A DNA stretch of 64,000 nucleotides from Sinomonas mesophila (GTDB lineage: Bacteria > Actinomycetota > Actinomycetes > Actinomycetales > Micrococcaceae): positions 204,330 through 268,329 of the forward strand of contig NZ_MTIC01000008.1 of NCBI RefSeq assembly GCF_001999765.1, read 5' to 3'. Position numbers and translations under genes: made by a program. Positions 46,417-55,086 of the stretch are shown here, in pieces; position 1 is the first letter of the stretch, and each line of letters opens with the position of its first letter. The notes under the pieces are model-generated. The model saw only the letters and a list, made by a program, of their open reading frames with translations, was not told the origin of the DNA and did no database searches.

Positions 46417-46429
46417 AGTCGAGATCCAC

Positions 46430-46873
46430 ATGCCAGAGGAATATCCGCTGCAATACTCGCACGAGCCCTATCAGAGCCAGGCGTCTCCGTATCAGCAGTT
46501 CGCGTCCCCGGCGCCGCAGCCTGCCGCGTACGGCGGGCAAGCCGGCTATCAGGGCTCATCCTTCTATGAGCAGTCCCGCCAGCAGATGGAAGGCGGAAAA
46601 CATGCCACGAACGGCCTCGTGCTCGGATGCATCGGCGCATTCTGCGCGGTGCTCCTCGGGTGGATTCCGTTCCTGGGGCTTTTCGGCGTTGCCGCCGGTA
46701 TCGGTTGCGGAATTCCGGCGATCCTCCAGGGCAGGAAGGCCGAGCTGTACAACGTCAGCGGGCGCGCCGGGATCATCCTCGGTTGGATCGCCATCGGCTT
46801 CTCGGTCCTCTGGACCGCGATCTACATGTTCCTCATGTTCGTGGGGATGACGAGCAGCAGCTATTCGTACTGA
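46430..46873 (+). CDS. DUF4190-like membrane protein
   Basis: The protein has 147 residues. A tyrosine/glutamine/proline-rich N-terminal tail (QSQASPYQQFASPAPQPAAY) is followed by KHATNGLVLGCIGAFCAVLLGW and two further hydrophobic segments with LQGRKAELYNVSGRAGIILGW, the DUF4190 pattern. Function unknown; proline-rich tails of this kind are common in actinobacterial division-site or secretion-linked membrane proteins. It is directly behind leader copy C. Confidence 0.75.
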   Translation: MPEEYPLQYSHEPYQSQASPYQQFASPAPQPAAYGGQAGYQGSSFYEQSRQQMEGGKHATNGLVLGCIGAFCAVLLGWIPFLGLFGVAAGIGCGIPAILQGRKAELYNVSGRAGIILGWIAIGFSVLWTAIYMFLMFVGMTSSSYSY

Positions 46874-46927
46874 CGACGACGCCGACGCTCCGAGCTTCAG
46901 TGCGATGGGAAGGGGGATCGACCTGCC

Positions 46928-47176
46928 TCAACCGCCCCAGACCTCGCCGGCGGCGAGGCGTGTCATCTCCGCCCGAGCTTGTTCGTCGCTCAGTCCCGCG
47001 CTCAGCAGCGTCCGCCGCTGCCGCTCCTGGTAGTCAACGAACCTGTCTCTCGCCGTCGGATGGTCGGCAGACTGCGGGCGGCGCACCTCGTGAACACGAT
47101 GCGTCTCCTGCTCGGCGGCACGCTGGTGGCGGGGACCCGGCGCCGAGGGCGGGGATGCGAACCTGCCGTGTTCCAT
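46928..47176 (-). CDS. Small hypothetical protein
   Basis: The ATG at 47176, preceded by GGAGGGGAAC, gives 82 residues. The protein is hydrophilic, with a basic N-terminal half and an alpha-helical end ARDRFVDYQERQRRTLLSAGL. No family recognised. It converges with the DUF4190-like gene, and the 490 bp upstream carry no other clear gene. Confidence 0.5.
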   Translation of the reverse strand: MEHGRFASPPSAPGPRHQRAAEQETHRVHEVRRPQSADHPTARDRFVDYQERQRRTLLSAGLSDEQARAEMTRLAAGEVWGG

Positions 47177-47668
47177 GATGTTCCCCTCCCCAGTGACGGC
47201 ACCGCACGGGAACCCCCGGGTGGGGGCTTCGCCCGAGCCATCCGGCGTGCCGGCTGGCCTGCCCTGCCCCGGCCTCGGGGCCTGGGAGGGGCACACCGAC
47301 CGACGGAATCCCCAAAGACAGGACAGGCCTAATCGCACCAGAATCCCCGACGGAACACATCCGTGTCAATTCTGTGACAGAAAAAGTCACATTGGAGGCG
47401 GTCTCGCGACGGCGAGGCCGGCCACCCGAGCCGGTCCCCCGCCGTCGTGCGCCGCGACTCGCCGCGCTTCCGCCTATTGCGGCGCGGAGAACCCGTACGG
47501 GACGTACCTGAACTCGACCTTGCCATCCTTGAGCACGGCGACTCCGTGGATGTGTCGGAGCCTTGGGCGGCACCCTTGTCGTCCAGGCCAAGGCTTTGAT
47601 CGTGCCCCTCCCCTTCGGACCCGGCTCGAGCCTTGCCCCACCCCGCCCAACTGGGTAAAGGATGGAAC
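47177..47668. other. Intergenic stretch with a possible gene remnant
   Basis: No complete gene was found. On the minus strand around 47475-47550 a peptide IHGVAVLKDGKVEFRYVPYG ends at a stop and looks protein-like, but has no start or homologous context. It may be the tail of a lost gene. Confidence 0.35.
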
Positions 47669-48058
47669 ATGAGCGAGGACACAGAGATGGTCCAGCGGGG
47701 CATCGGCATCCTGACCGCGGCCCTCTCGTGGGAGCCCGAGGACCCCGCGGCGACCGCGATGTTCAAGGAGTCGCTGAAGACGCTGGTCCGGATGGACGAC
47801 GTCGTGTCGGTGTCCTTCACCGGCGGCTCCCCCGAGCAGGCCGCCGTGCTCCGCGAGGTCCTGCCTCACGTCGTCCGGAAGGTCATCGAGGCCCTGGCGC
47901 CGGACTACACGCGCCTCGTCCTGGGGATGACCATCGGGTTCAAGAACGTCGCGGACGCTTACCGGCGTGACGTCCCGGGCGCGAACGTCGAGGCGATCCT
48001 CCAGGCCGCGTCCCTGAACCTCGCGGGGGAAGACGAGGACGACGAGGACGACGAATAG
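47669..48058 (+). CDS. Hypothetical acidic-tailed helical protein
   Basis: The protein has 129 residues. It is wholly soluble and helical, with an ordered central part (MFKESLKTLVRMDDVVSVSF, VVRKVIEALAPDYTRLVLGM) and a tail of Asp/Glu repeats (EDEDDEDDE). No family recognised. It is monocistronic, followed by 350 bp of leader for the cold-shock gene. Confidence 0.65.
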   Translation: MSEDTEMVQRGIGILTAALSWEPEDPAATAMFKESLKTLVRMDDVVSVSFTGGSPEQAAVLREVLPHVVRKVIEALAPDYTRLVLGMTIGFKNVADAYRRDVPGANVEAILQAASLNLAGEDEDDEDDE

Positions 48059-48412
48059 GTAGATTGCCTCCGAGCCCGTAGACTGGAACGACGGCCGACC
48101 GCCAGAAGAGCGGTCGCCCCGAGGCCCGGATACGGGCCGGCACAGAGTACCTGCAGTTTCACCCTCAGGTTCTGCCGCGAGCGGCAGGAGCATCAGCGGC
48201 AGAACAGGCAGCACGGCCCTCACCGGCCGCCCGACCGCGAGCATTAGGCGAGTCGCCTCCCCGACTCAGCCGCCGCCGAAACTGCACACTACCAGCGCAC
48301 TCTGCGCGCTTCCAGCCCTTCCCATCACCGCAGCTGTCCCGCGCCGCCTTCAGCGGCGCAGAACACCGGTCCCCGAACATCGGGACCATCATCACGAAAG
48401 GAAAAAAAACCC
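48059..48412 (+). promoter_or_regulatory. Long 5' leader region of the cold-shock gene
   Basis: The 354-bp gap has no credible ORF but several short inverted repeats, for example CCGACCGCCAGAAGAGCGGTCG near 48095 (about CGACCGC pairing with GCGGTCG). Long structured leaders are known for csp genes. The assignment is by position. Confidence 0.4.
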
Positions 48413-48616
48413 ATGGCCACTGGCACCGTGAAATGGTTCAACTCCGAGAAGGGCTTCGGCTTCATCGCCCCCGAGGACGGCTCTGCTGACGTCTTCGCCC
48501 ACTACAGCGCGATCGCCTCGAGCGGCTACCGCTCGCTCGAAGAGGGCCAGAAGGTCGAGTTCGACTCCGAGCGTGGCCCCAAGGGTCCCCAGGCCTCGAA
48601 CATCCGCCCGCTCTGA
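48413..48616 (+). CDS. Cold-shock protein, CspA family
   Basis: The protein has 67 residues, with RNP1 KGFGFI and RNP2 VFAHY, the usual single cold-shock domain that melts RNA structure. AGGAAAAAA precedes the ATG. The 350-bp upstream gap is rich in GC dyads and is probably the long 5' leader typical of csp mRNAs. A hairpin follows the stop. Confidence 0.95.
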   Translation: MATGTVKWFNSEKGFGFIAPEDGSADVFAHYSAIASSGYRSLEEGQKVEFDSERGPKGPQASNIRPL

Positions 48617-48636
48617 AGCGAACCTGCCGGGGAGGC

Positions 48637-48655
48637 GGGTCGCGGCGAGCGACCC
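48637..48655. terminator. Hairpin after the cold-shock gene
   Basis: GGGTCGC (48637-48643) pairs with GCGACCC (48649-48655) across a five-base loop, 20 bp after the csp stop. The stem can be extended with flanking GG/CC pairs. Confidence 0.55.
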
Positions 48656-48724
48656 TGCCACCCGGCCCCCCTCTCACCCCCGCCGAGCGCGACCTGAGCG
48701 CCTGACCAGAAAAAAGGTGCTCCG

Positions 48725-49825
48725 ATCGCCACAGCATTAAGCCCCGCCCTCCCCCGCACCTCCCCCGGCGCGGGCTACGCGGGCACCGAGACGTTCCCTC
48801 CCCTGACCCAGGCCTACCTGCAGGTCGCCCAGTCCGTCCGCGAGACCGGACTGCTGCGCCGCACGCCCTGGTTCTACGTGCTCGTCGGTGCCGGCCTCAT
48901 CACCCTCCTCGCTGGCCTGCTGACCGGGTCGATCCTCCTGGGCCACACGTGGTTCCAGCTGCTGATCGCGGCCGGGCTGGGCATCCTCTTCACCCAAGTG
49001 GCGTTCCTGGCCCACGAGGCGGCGCACCGGCAGATCCTCTCCACCGGCCCGCGCAACGACAGGCTCGCGAGGATCCTCGGGGGCGTCGTGGGCATGAGCT
49101 ACTCCTGGTGGGACTCGAAGCACAGCCGCCACCACGCGAACCCCAACCGGGTGGGGCGCGACCCCGACATCGAGATCGACACAGTCTCCTTCATCGAGGA
49201 GGACGCGGCCACGGCCCGGGGCCTCCGCGGCGTCATCACCCGCCGCCAGGGCTGGCTGTTCTTCCCGCTGCTGACCCTCGAGGGCCTCAACCTCCACTAC
49301 CTGAGCATCCGGCACCTCGTCTCCCGCGGCCCGGTCAAGGGCCGCTGGGCGGAGATCGGCCTGATCGCCCTGCGCTTCGCCCTCGTCCTGGTGCCGCTCT
49401 TCTGGCTCCTGCCGCTGGGCATGGCCTTCGCGTTCCTCGGCGTGCAGCTGGCCGTGTTCGGCCTCTACATGGGCGCCACCTTCGCCCCGAACCACAAGGG
49501 CATGCCGGTCATCGCCCGGGACGCCAGGCTCGACTTCTTCTCCAAGCAGGTCCGCACCGCCCGCAACATTTCGGGCGGGCGGTGGGCCACGTGGCTCATG
49601 GGCGGCCTGAACTACCAGATCGAGCACCACCTCTTCCCGAGCATGCCCAGGCCGCATCTGGCCAAGGCGCGCAGGATCGTCCGAGCGCACTGCCGCGAGA
49701 TCGGCGTCCCCTACACCGAGACGGGCCTGTGGCGCTCCTACGGGATCGTCATCTCGTACCTCAACCGGGTCGGGCTCGCCGCCCGCGACCCCTTCGAGTG
49801 CCCCATCACCGCCCGGTACCGGTGA
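48725..49825 (+). CDS. Fatty acid desaturase, probable AUC start
   Basis: The clear frame encodes a membrane-bound desaturase with three histidine boxes: HEAAH, HSRHH and QIEHHLFP, and hydrophobic helices before and between them. GTG at 48878 would begin directly at the first helix. The frame is open further upstream, and an ATC at 48725 preceded by AGGTG starts (M)ATALSPALPRTSPG, a normal-looking N-terminal tail that makes 366 residues, the expected length. A translational start at AUC, or an ATG altered in this sequence, is inferred. The enzyme introduces double bonds into acyl chains. It follows the cold-shock gene, which suits membrane adaptation to cold. Confidence 0.85.
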   Translation: MATALSPALPRTSPGAGYAGTETFPPLTQAYLQVAQSVRETGLLRRTPWFYVLVGAGLITLLAGLLTGSILLGHTWFQLLIAAGLGILFTQVAFLAHEAAHRQILSTGPRNDRLARILGGVVGMSYSWWDSKHSRHHANPNRVGRDPDIEIDTVSFIEEDAATARGLRGVITRRQGWLFFPLLTLEGLNLHYLSIRHLVSRGPVKGRWAEIGLIALRFALVLVPLFWLLPLGMAFAFLGVQLAVFGLYMGATFAPNHKGMPVIARDARLDFFSKQVRTARNISGGRWATWLMGGLNYQIEHHLFPSMPRPHLAKARRIVRAHCREIGVPYTETGLWRSYGIVISYLNRVGLAARDPFECPITARYR

Positions 49826-49937
49826 GCGAGAGACTCCCGTCCATGCGTCGAGCAGGCCGCACCGATCGCGGTGCCGAATCGCATGCAGGGGCCTGCGTGC
49901 CCGACACCCAGCCGATCTGACGGGCGTACTCTGAGTT

Positions 49938-50393
49938 ATGAGAACCAATTATGTCCGGGGCGCCTCCGTGAGCTGCTCCGCCTCCCAGGCGGAGATCCGG
50001 GACATGCTCATCGCGTCGGGGGCGCACGGGGTGCGGTTCGTCTCGGTGCAGGGAAACGCTGGGATCACCTTCAGCTCGGCGGACCGCCGGTTCCGTCTGG
50101 TCCTGCCGCTGCCCGCCCCGACGCCGGGGACGCCGGATCCGGACCACGGCCCGCCGCGGCCGGAGAGCTCCGCCTCCGAATCCAAGGCCGTCCAGGACGC
50201 CGCGCGCCACCGCTGGCGGCAGCTGTCGCTGCTGATCCGGGCGAAGCTCGACGCCGTCGACGCCGGGATCGTCACGTTCGACGAGGAGTTCCTGGCCTAC
50301 GTGGTCATGCCGGGCGGCGGCACCGTCTTCCAGGCGTCCGCCCCCGGGATCGCGGCAGCCTATGTCAAGACCACCGGAGGAGTCACCCCATGA
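49938..50393 (+). CDS. Hypothetical protein, upper gene of a pair
   Basis: The protein has 151 residues. It contains SCSASQAEIRDMLIASGAHGVRFVSV and an alpha/beta body, a proline-rich loop (LPAPTPGTPDPDHGPP), and a C-terminal helix-strand region. It lacks signal and membrane segments. The stop overlaps the next start as ATGA, so the two are coupled. Small coupled pairs of this type are frequent in prophages, but no phage gene is nearby. Confidence 0.55.
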   Translation: MRTNYVRGASVSCSASQAEIRDMLIASGAHGVRFVSVQGNAGITFSSADRRFRLVLPLPAPTPGTPDPDHGPPRPESSASESKAVQDAARHRWRQLSLLIRAKLDAVDAGIVTFDEEFLAYVVMPGGGTVFQASAPGIAAAYVKTTGGVTP

Positions 50394-50626
50394 ATGAGCT
50401 CGAGGCCTCGCTGGTGCTCAGGGCCGGGGCGGAGCTGCTCTCCTCCGCCTCCGCCGATCCCCGCGCCGAGGAGGGCTACGCCGTGGTGAAGCTCAACCTC
50501 GCGGCCTCCCTCAACCTCATCGCGGAGGCACTCCGGAACTTCGAGGCTGCCTCGCCCGACCGCAACCGCTCCACCGGCTGGGCCCGGGATCTGCACCGGG
50601 TGGCCGACGACCTCAAGGAGCGGTAG
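50390..50626 (+). CDS. Small hypothetical protein coupled to the previous gene
   Basis: The protein has 78 residues and is fully alpha-helical (NELEASLVLRAGAELLSSAS, KLNLAASLNLIAEALRNFE). It starts within the stop of its neighbour after GGAGGAG. No family recognised. Confidence 0.55.
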   Translation: MNELEASLVLRAGAELLSSASADPRAEEGYAVVKLNLAASLNLIAEALRNFEAASPDRNRSTGWARDLHRVADDLKER

Positions 50627-50642
50627 CAGCCTCGGATCGCCG

Positions 50643-51563
50643 CTATTCGCAGCCGATCCCATCACGATCGCGGTCCAGGTGGACGCCGTATCCGGGCTCG
50701 CCCGCGTAGACCGGCGCCGCACCCGCGGCCCGAGCCGCCGTGCAGTTCTCGTAGGCATACACGGGCGCGGGCGCTGCCGAAACCGGCGCCGGTGCCGGCG
50801 CGGGGGCGGGGGCGACGAGGTTCTGCTGCTGCGACGCCGCCTGACGCCGTGCCGCCTCGGCCGCGGCCGCCTGCTCCTCCGCGACGCGTGCGGCCTCGGC
50901 GGCGGCCGCCTCCTCGGCGGCCTTCTGCCGGCGCTCGGACTCGATCTCGGCGGCAGTCGCGACCAGCAGCCAGCGCAGGGCATTGGCGCGATCCCGTTCG
51001 CACACGAGGTCCACGCCCTTGAATGAGTACTTCTCGCCGACGTTCACGCACGTGTCGCCCGAGGCGTGGGCCGCGACGAGGACCGTCGTCGTGGGCGTCG
51101 GGCACGCGCCAGCGCTGGCCGGCTGGCTGGGCGAAGCGGAGCGGGTGGCGGACGTGCCTGCGGACGACCCCGCAGATGCCGTGGCCGTCACGGTGACCGT
51201 CGGCGTCGGCGAGGGACACGAGGGCGTGGGTGTCGGCGTGGCACTCGAGGCCCGGGACGGCGAGACCGCCGAGTTCAGGGAAGCCTCCGCGCCGTCGACG
51301 GGCGTCGGAGCGAGCGTGGCCGCAGCCACCACCATGGCCACGAGAGCCCCGGCGGCCAGCGACGCGGCCCGGTGTTTGCGATGCCCCCTGCGCACGAGCA
51401 GCCTGATCGCGGCCACCACGAGCAGGACGAGACCGGCCACGACCGCAAGCGGCTTGGCGATCAGAACCAGCAGGAACAGGACCGCCAAGATGACGGCGGT
51501 CCAGACTGTCTTCCCGGTGCCGCCACTCGGCTTCTTCTCGAGCGGCGCAGACGTGTGATCCAC
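50643..51563 (-). CDS. Excalibur-domain membrane protein
   Basis: The protein has 306 residues. Two membrane helices are near 20-50, and a third hydrophobic segment is near 68-86 before a serine/threonine/proline-rich exported part. A coiled, alanine-rich region (AAEEAAAAEAARVAEEQ) precedes the C-terminal Excalibur motif, ending GVHLDRDRDGIGCE with cysteines at ENCTAARAAG and at the end. The DxDxDGxGCE loop binds calcium. It is probably displayed outside the membrane. Confidence 0.88.
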   Translation of the reverse strand: MDHTSAPLEKKPSGGTGKTVWTAVILAVLFLLVLIAKPLAVVAGLVLLVVAAIRLLVRRGHRKHRAASLAAGALVAMVVAAATLAPTPVDGAEASLNSAVSPSRASSATPTPTPSCPSPTPTVTVTATASAGSSAGTSATRSASPSQPASAGACPTPTTTVLVAAHASGDTCVNVGEKYSFKGVDLVCERDRANALRWLLVATAAEIESERRQKAAEEAAAAEAARVAEEQAAAAEAARRQAASQQQNLVAPAPAPAPAPVSAAPAPVYAYENCTAARAAGAAPVYAGEPGYGVHLDRDRDGIGCE

Positions 51564-51734
51564 GTGTTACCTCAATTCCCCATCATTCAGTCCAGGTGTC
51601 ATTGCGCTGGCACACGCTCATTTGATCATTCGGGATGCGTATTTCCGGGGAGCCTGGGGAGGGAAGTGATTCGCGTCGTCCGAAACGGGCCCGCATGGCT
51701 GGACACGGGCGGATCCGGGGCGAACCATGGCCCC

Positions 51735-52073
51735 ATGGCATACGACCTCGAGCTCGCTGAGCGGATCCGCCGCGCCCTGTCCGGGCGCGCGGGCGTCGTC
51801 GAGAAGAAGATGTTCGGCGGCCTCTCGTTCCTCGTCGGCGGGAACATGGCCGTGGGCGCGAGCGGCCAGGGCGGGATGCTCCTGCGTGCCGACCCCGCGC
51901 GGAGCGACGAGCTGTGCTCGAACCCCGGGATCGAGCGCGCCGTCATGCAGGGCCGGGTCATGGACGGCTGGCTGCGCGTGGATGACGAGGCCATCGCGAC
52001 GGACGAGGACCTCGCCCGCTGGGTGCAGGCCGGCGTCGACTACGCCTCGTCGCTGCCCCCGAAGAAGCGCTGA
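51735..52073 (+). CDS. TfoX/Sxy N-terminal domain protein
   Basis: The ATG at 51735 gives 112 residues. VVEKKMFGGLSFLVGGNMAVG and LLRADPARSDEL are the hallmark of the TfoX N-terminal family. In proteobacteria the family affects competence regulation; in actinobacteria the function is unknown. It stands alone, with the upstream frame open but without a ribosome-binding site. Confidence 0.88.
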   Translation: MAYDLELAERIRRALSGRAGVVEKKMFGGLSFLVGGNMAVGASGQGGMLLRADPARSDELCSNPGIERAVMQGRVMDGWLRVDDEAIATDEDLARWVQAGVDYASSLPPKKR

Positions 52074-52250
52074 GGCTCCGGCCGGGGCGTGAGGCGCGCA
52101 CGCACGGCCGCGCCCGCGCACAGGACCACCACGAATCCGGGCATGTCCCCAGGAACGGTGCGCACCGTCGTCCCAGGTCACGTTCCCGGCTATCCTCGGG
52201 CCCGATAGGTCATTCGGGCTTGAGAGTTGGTACGCGGAAGAGGCGAGGAC

Positions 52251-53201
52251 ATGCAGACGCAATTCCCTCCGGCGCAGGGGCGGACGCCCCAAGGTCAGCC
52301 GCAGCGCAGGCTGAGCACCGCCATGGCGGCCAACATCGGCGTCCTCTCGCTGCTGACGTTGGTCTCGGTCTTCGTGCTCATGTTCGGCGAGTTTGAGGGC
52401 AAGATCGTCCGCACCATCAGCACCCTGCTCGTGTGCGGGCTGTTCACGGCGTTCGCCGCGACGGACGCGTCTCGGGACAAGCCGCAGCGCTATATGGTGG
52501 CCTCCCAGAGCGGGCAGGTCTACATGCTCTGCCTCAGCCTGATCCTGATCTGGGGATCGCTCGCAGCCCCGCGAACACGCGGCCTGTTCGAGCCCTTCGA
52601 TGAGCTCCAGTTGTTCCTCTTCACCCTGCTGATCGTCGGCATCGTCAGGGGTGCGGTGTTCCTGGTCCAGAAAGCCTCGGACTGGTTCGCGTCACCTCAA
52701 CCGCAGCTCGCCCTCGGAACGAAGGCGACGGCGGCCCTCGTGGCGCTGTTGGCTGTCCTGCTGAGCCTGCCCCTGGGGATTGGATACGCCGTCGAGTTCC
52801 CGGACACCTACTGGCGCATCACCGTGGCGCTGATCCTGCTGACCGGGCTCGCCATCTCGATCAGCGTGCTGCTGGCATGGTCGTTCCGGGAGCGCCCGAC
52901 GGCGCGCGGCAGCAGCGACCCGTCCCGGCCGGTCCCGGGGCAGCCGCCGGCCACCGCAGGCCCCCAGCCTCGGCCCGCCGCGCCGCTTCCCCCGTTCGCT
53001 CCCCCCGTCCCCCAGGCGCGCCTCCAGCAGGCGATGCCACGGCAGGAGTACGCGGCCCCTGTCCTCGGCATCCAGCCCTGGCCCGTGTTCCCGGACGGCC
53101 GCCCCCTCCCGGCCACACCCAGCGGGCGCCCCGACTTCGCCGCGCTCCAGTACGTGGTCTCGATGTACGTGGAATCCGAGAGGCAGTGGGGCGGCTCCTA
53201 G
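52251..53201 (+). CDS. Hypothetical five-helix membrane protein with proline-rich tail
   Basis: The ATG at 52251 follows GAAGAGGCGAGG and gives 316 residues. Five hydrophobic helices (about 30-50, 56-74, 88-106, 117-136, 152-176) are followed by SRERPTARG-like linkers and a proline-rich cytoplasmic tail. The C-terminal element DFAALQYVVSMYVESERQW may be a conserved peptide. No family recognised. Confidence 0.65.
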   Translation: MQTQFPPAQGRTPQGQPQRRLSTAMAANIGVLSLLTLVSVFVLMFGEFEGKIVRTISTLLVCGLFTAFAATDASRDKPQRYMVASQSGQVYMLCLSLILIWGSLAAPRTRGLFEPFDELQLFLFTLLIVGIVRGAVFLVQKASDWFASPQPQLALGTKATAALVALLAVLLSLPLGIGYAVEFPDTYWRITVALILLTGLAISISVLLAWSFRERPTARGSSDPSRPVPGQPPATAGPQPRPAAPLPPFAPPVPQARLQQAMPRQEYAAPVLGIQPWPVFPDGRPLPATPSGRPDFAALQYVVSMYVESERQWGGS

Positions 53202-53355
53202 CCTCCGCGAACCACCAGGCCCCGGCTCCGCCCGGCCGCTTGGCTCTGGTTTCGACTGCGCCCCCAACGTCCTCCCCGGGGCCGGCACGTACGGGTGGAC
53301 GCGCCGGCTCAGGGAGCACTCGTACCGGCTCGCGCGGCAGTAGCGCGGGTGCCGC

Positions 53356-53667
53356 CTACGGACCCGTGAGGAGGATGTCGATGAAGGCGTCCTCGCATCC
53401 CGGGATGTGGGTTCCGGCGTGGACCTTGACCAACTTGCTGATGAGCTGGCCTGAATTGCTGAAGCCGAAGGCTTCGGCTGCGGGCTTGAGCTCCTCGTTC
53501 ATGATGAAGGCGATGGCGCCCGGACCGTCGCTGACGGCGTGGTCGGAGAGCGCCAAGCCGGCGCACGATGCGTTGGGGCTGGCGATGTCCGCGGCTGCGG
53601 GAACGGCGCTGAGCAGCACGAGCGCGGCTGCGCCGGCAGCCGCACCCAGGATCTTGTGGGCATACAT
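53356..53667 (-). CDS. Small secreted protein
   Basis: The ATG at 53667 gives 103 residues with a signal peptide (MYAHKILGAAAGAAALVLLS) and a likely cleavage after AAADIA. The mature part has two cysteines (SCAGLAL and GCEDAF), which may form a disulfide. It resembles small actinobacterial exported proteins of unknown function. GAGGTG lies upstream of the start. Confidence 0.65.
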   Translation of the reverse strand: MYAHKILGAAAGAAALVLLSAVPAAADIASPNASCAGLALSDHAVSDGPGAIAFIMNEELKPAAEAFGFSNSGQLISKLVKVHAGTHIPGCEDAFIDILLTGP

Positions 53668-53832
53668 GGGGCACCTCGAGGGCGATCGGATCGAGATGGA
53701 ATCCGCGGCGGCCGGGGCGCCTCCCCTGCAGCCCGGGACGACCGCGCCACACGCGCCAGCTCTCTGGGCCGACCACGTGGAACTCCCAGCGACCGTATTG
53801 TGCGCCCGCCCGCCCGGCACCGCAATGGGGCA

Positions 53833-54612
53833 GTGGATGGCCCCCCGCTTCGCCCGGACCTCGAGGACCGCGTCCGGTCGATGTACGAGCTCGTCGCCAA
53901 CTTCCCGCAGCAGCAGTTCCACTTTGACACGGGCCGCGCCCTCGCCGAGCGCCTCGGCTACCCGGCCGTCGTCCTGGACCGGGTCCCGGCCGAGGCGGTC
54001 GTGTCCTTCGCCGGCGTCGGCTACTTCCACGACCTCGCGGCCCTGAGACCGGGCGAGCGGGTGCTCGACCTCGGCAGCGGCTCGGGCATGGACAGCTTCC
54101 TGGCCGCGCTCGACGTCGGGCCCTCCGGCTCGGTGATCGGCGTGGACCTGACCCCCGCGCAGGTCGAGAAGGCCAGACGGCTGTGGGAACAGCTCGCCAC
54201 CGAGGAGATCGGAAGCGTCCAGTTCCGCGAGGGCCGGATCGAGGACCCGGGCGTGCCCGACGGCTCCATCGACTGCGTCATCTCCAACGGCGTCATCAAC
54301 CTCGTCCCCGACAAGGCGCGCGCCTTCGCGGCCGTGGCCCGCGCGCTGCGGCCCGGCGGGCGGCTCGCGGTCGCGGACATCGTCTCCGGCGTGCAGCTGC
54401 CCGACACCGTCACGTGCGACGCCTCGCTCTGGGCCGCCTGCATCGGCGGCGCCATGCAGCAGGAGAGCTTCCTCGACGCGCTCACGGCGGCGGGCCTCCG
54501 GGTCGAGACAGTGCGCCCCAACGACGCCTACCGCTTCCTCTCGGCCCGCGCGGTCAAGGCCACCTCGAAGTACGGGGTGACGAGCATCAGCGTGCTCGCG
54601 GTGCGGACCTAG
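53833..54612 (+). CDS. Class I SAM-dependent methyltransferase
   Basis: The GTG at 53833 is the first start that reads directly into LEDRVRSMYELVANFP and gives 259 residues. Motif I VLDLGSGSGMDSF is at about 75, motif II VIGVDLTPAQVEKAR, motif III DCVISNGVINLVPDK and motif post-III LRPGGRLAVADIV. The order matches ArsM/UbiE-like enzymes acting on small molecules. The C-terminal extension contains DASLWAACIGGAMQQ, with cysteines that resemble those of arsenite methyltransferases, but no ars gene is near. Substrate unknown. Confidence 0.85.
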   Translation: MDGPPLRPDLEDRVRSMYELVANFPQQQFHFDTGRALAERLGYPAVVLDRVPAEAVVSFAGVGYFHDLAALRPGERVLDLGSGSGMDSFLAALDVGPSGSVIGVDLTPAQVEKARRLWEQLATEEIGSVQFREGRIEDPGVPDGSIDCVISNGVINLVPDKARAFAAVARALRPGGRLAVADIVSGVQLPDTVTCDASLWAACIGGAMQQESFLDALTAAGLRVETVRPNDAYRFLSARAVKATSKYGVTSISVLAVRT

Positions 54613-54707
54613 GGACCCCCATGGCTTCGCCGGAGTCCCGGTGGCACCATGGATGCACACGGGCGACGGCGGGCTGGGCACCTCGCAGGGCAGCGCAAGG
54701 AGGACCC

Positions 54708-55073
54708 ATGGACACCGCTCCCACCCCGCGCGTCGGCCCGACCGCCGGCGAGGAGATCATCGCCGCCGAGGCCGTCCTCGACGAGGCGCTGGAGGACATC
54801 GTGACCGTCGTCGTCCGGAGGGTCGCGTGCGGCGGCGGCGGGGCGGAGTTCCGGGTCCGCTACGGGCAGACGGGCATCGTGGTCCCCTCGGCGCAGAGCG
54901 CGACCTCGGTCCTGCGCCTGTGGATGGTGGACGGCACCATCCCGCAGGAGCACCGGGTCGCCGCGCGCAAGGCCGCCCGCATCGTGGCGGACTACGGCCG
55001 CAAGCAGCCCCTCTCCCCGCGTGCCCGGCTGGCGGCCGAACGTCTCGCCAAGGCGGGGGTTCGCGTGCCCTGA
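54708..55073 (+). CDS. Hypothetical protein
   Basis: The ATG at 54708 is preceded by AAGGAGG and gives 121 residues. A charged N-terminal helix (AEAVLDEALEDIVTVVV) is followed by a possible small beta domain around CGGGGAEFRVRYGQ and a basic helical tail (AARKAARIVADYGRK). No family recognised. It lies 95 bp downstream of the methyltransferase on the same strand. Confidence 0.6.
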   Translation: MDTAPTPRVGPTAGEEIIAAEAVLDEALEDIVTVVVRRVACGGGGAEFRVRYGQTGIVVPSAQSATSVLRLWMVDGTIPQEHRVAARKAARIVADYGRKQPLSPRARLAAERLAKAGVRVP

Positions 55074-55086
55074 GCTGTTCCCGCGC

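Noticed and set aside
47474..47550. Minus-strand peptide IHGVAVLKDGKVEFRYVPYG
   Set aside because: Protein-like but without a start, and too short to be called more than a possible remnant.
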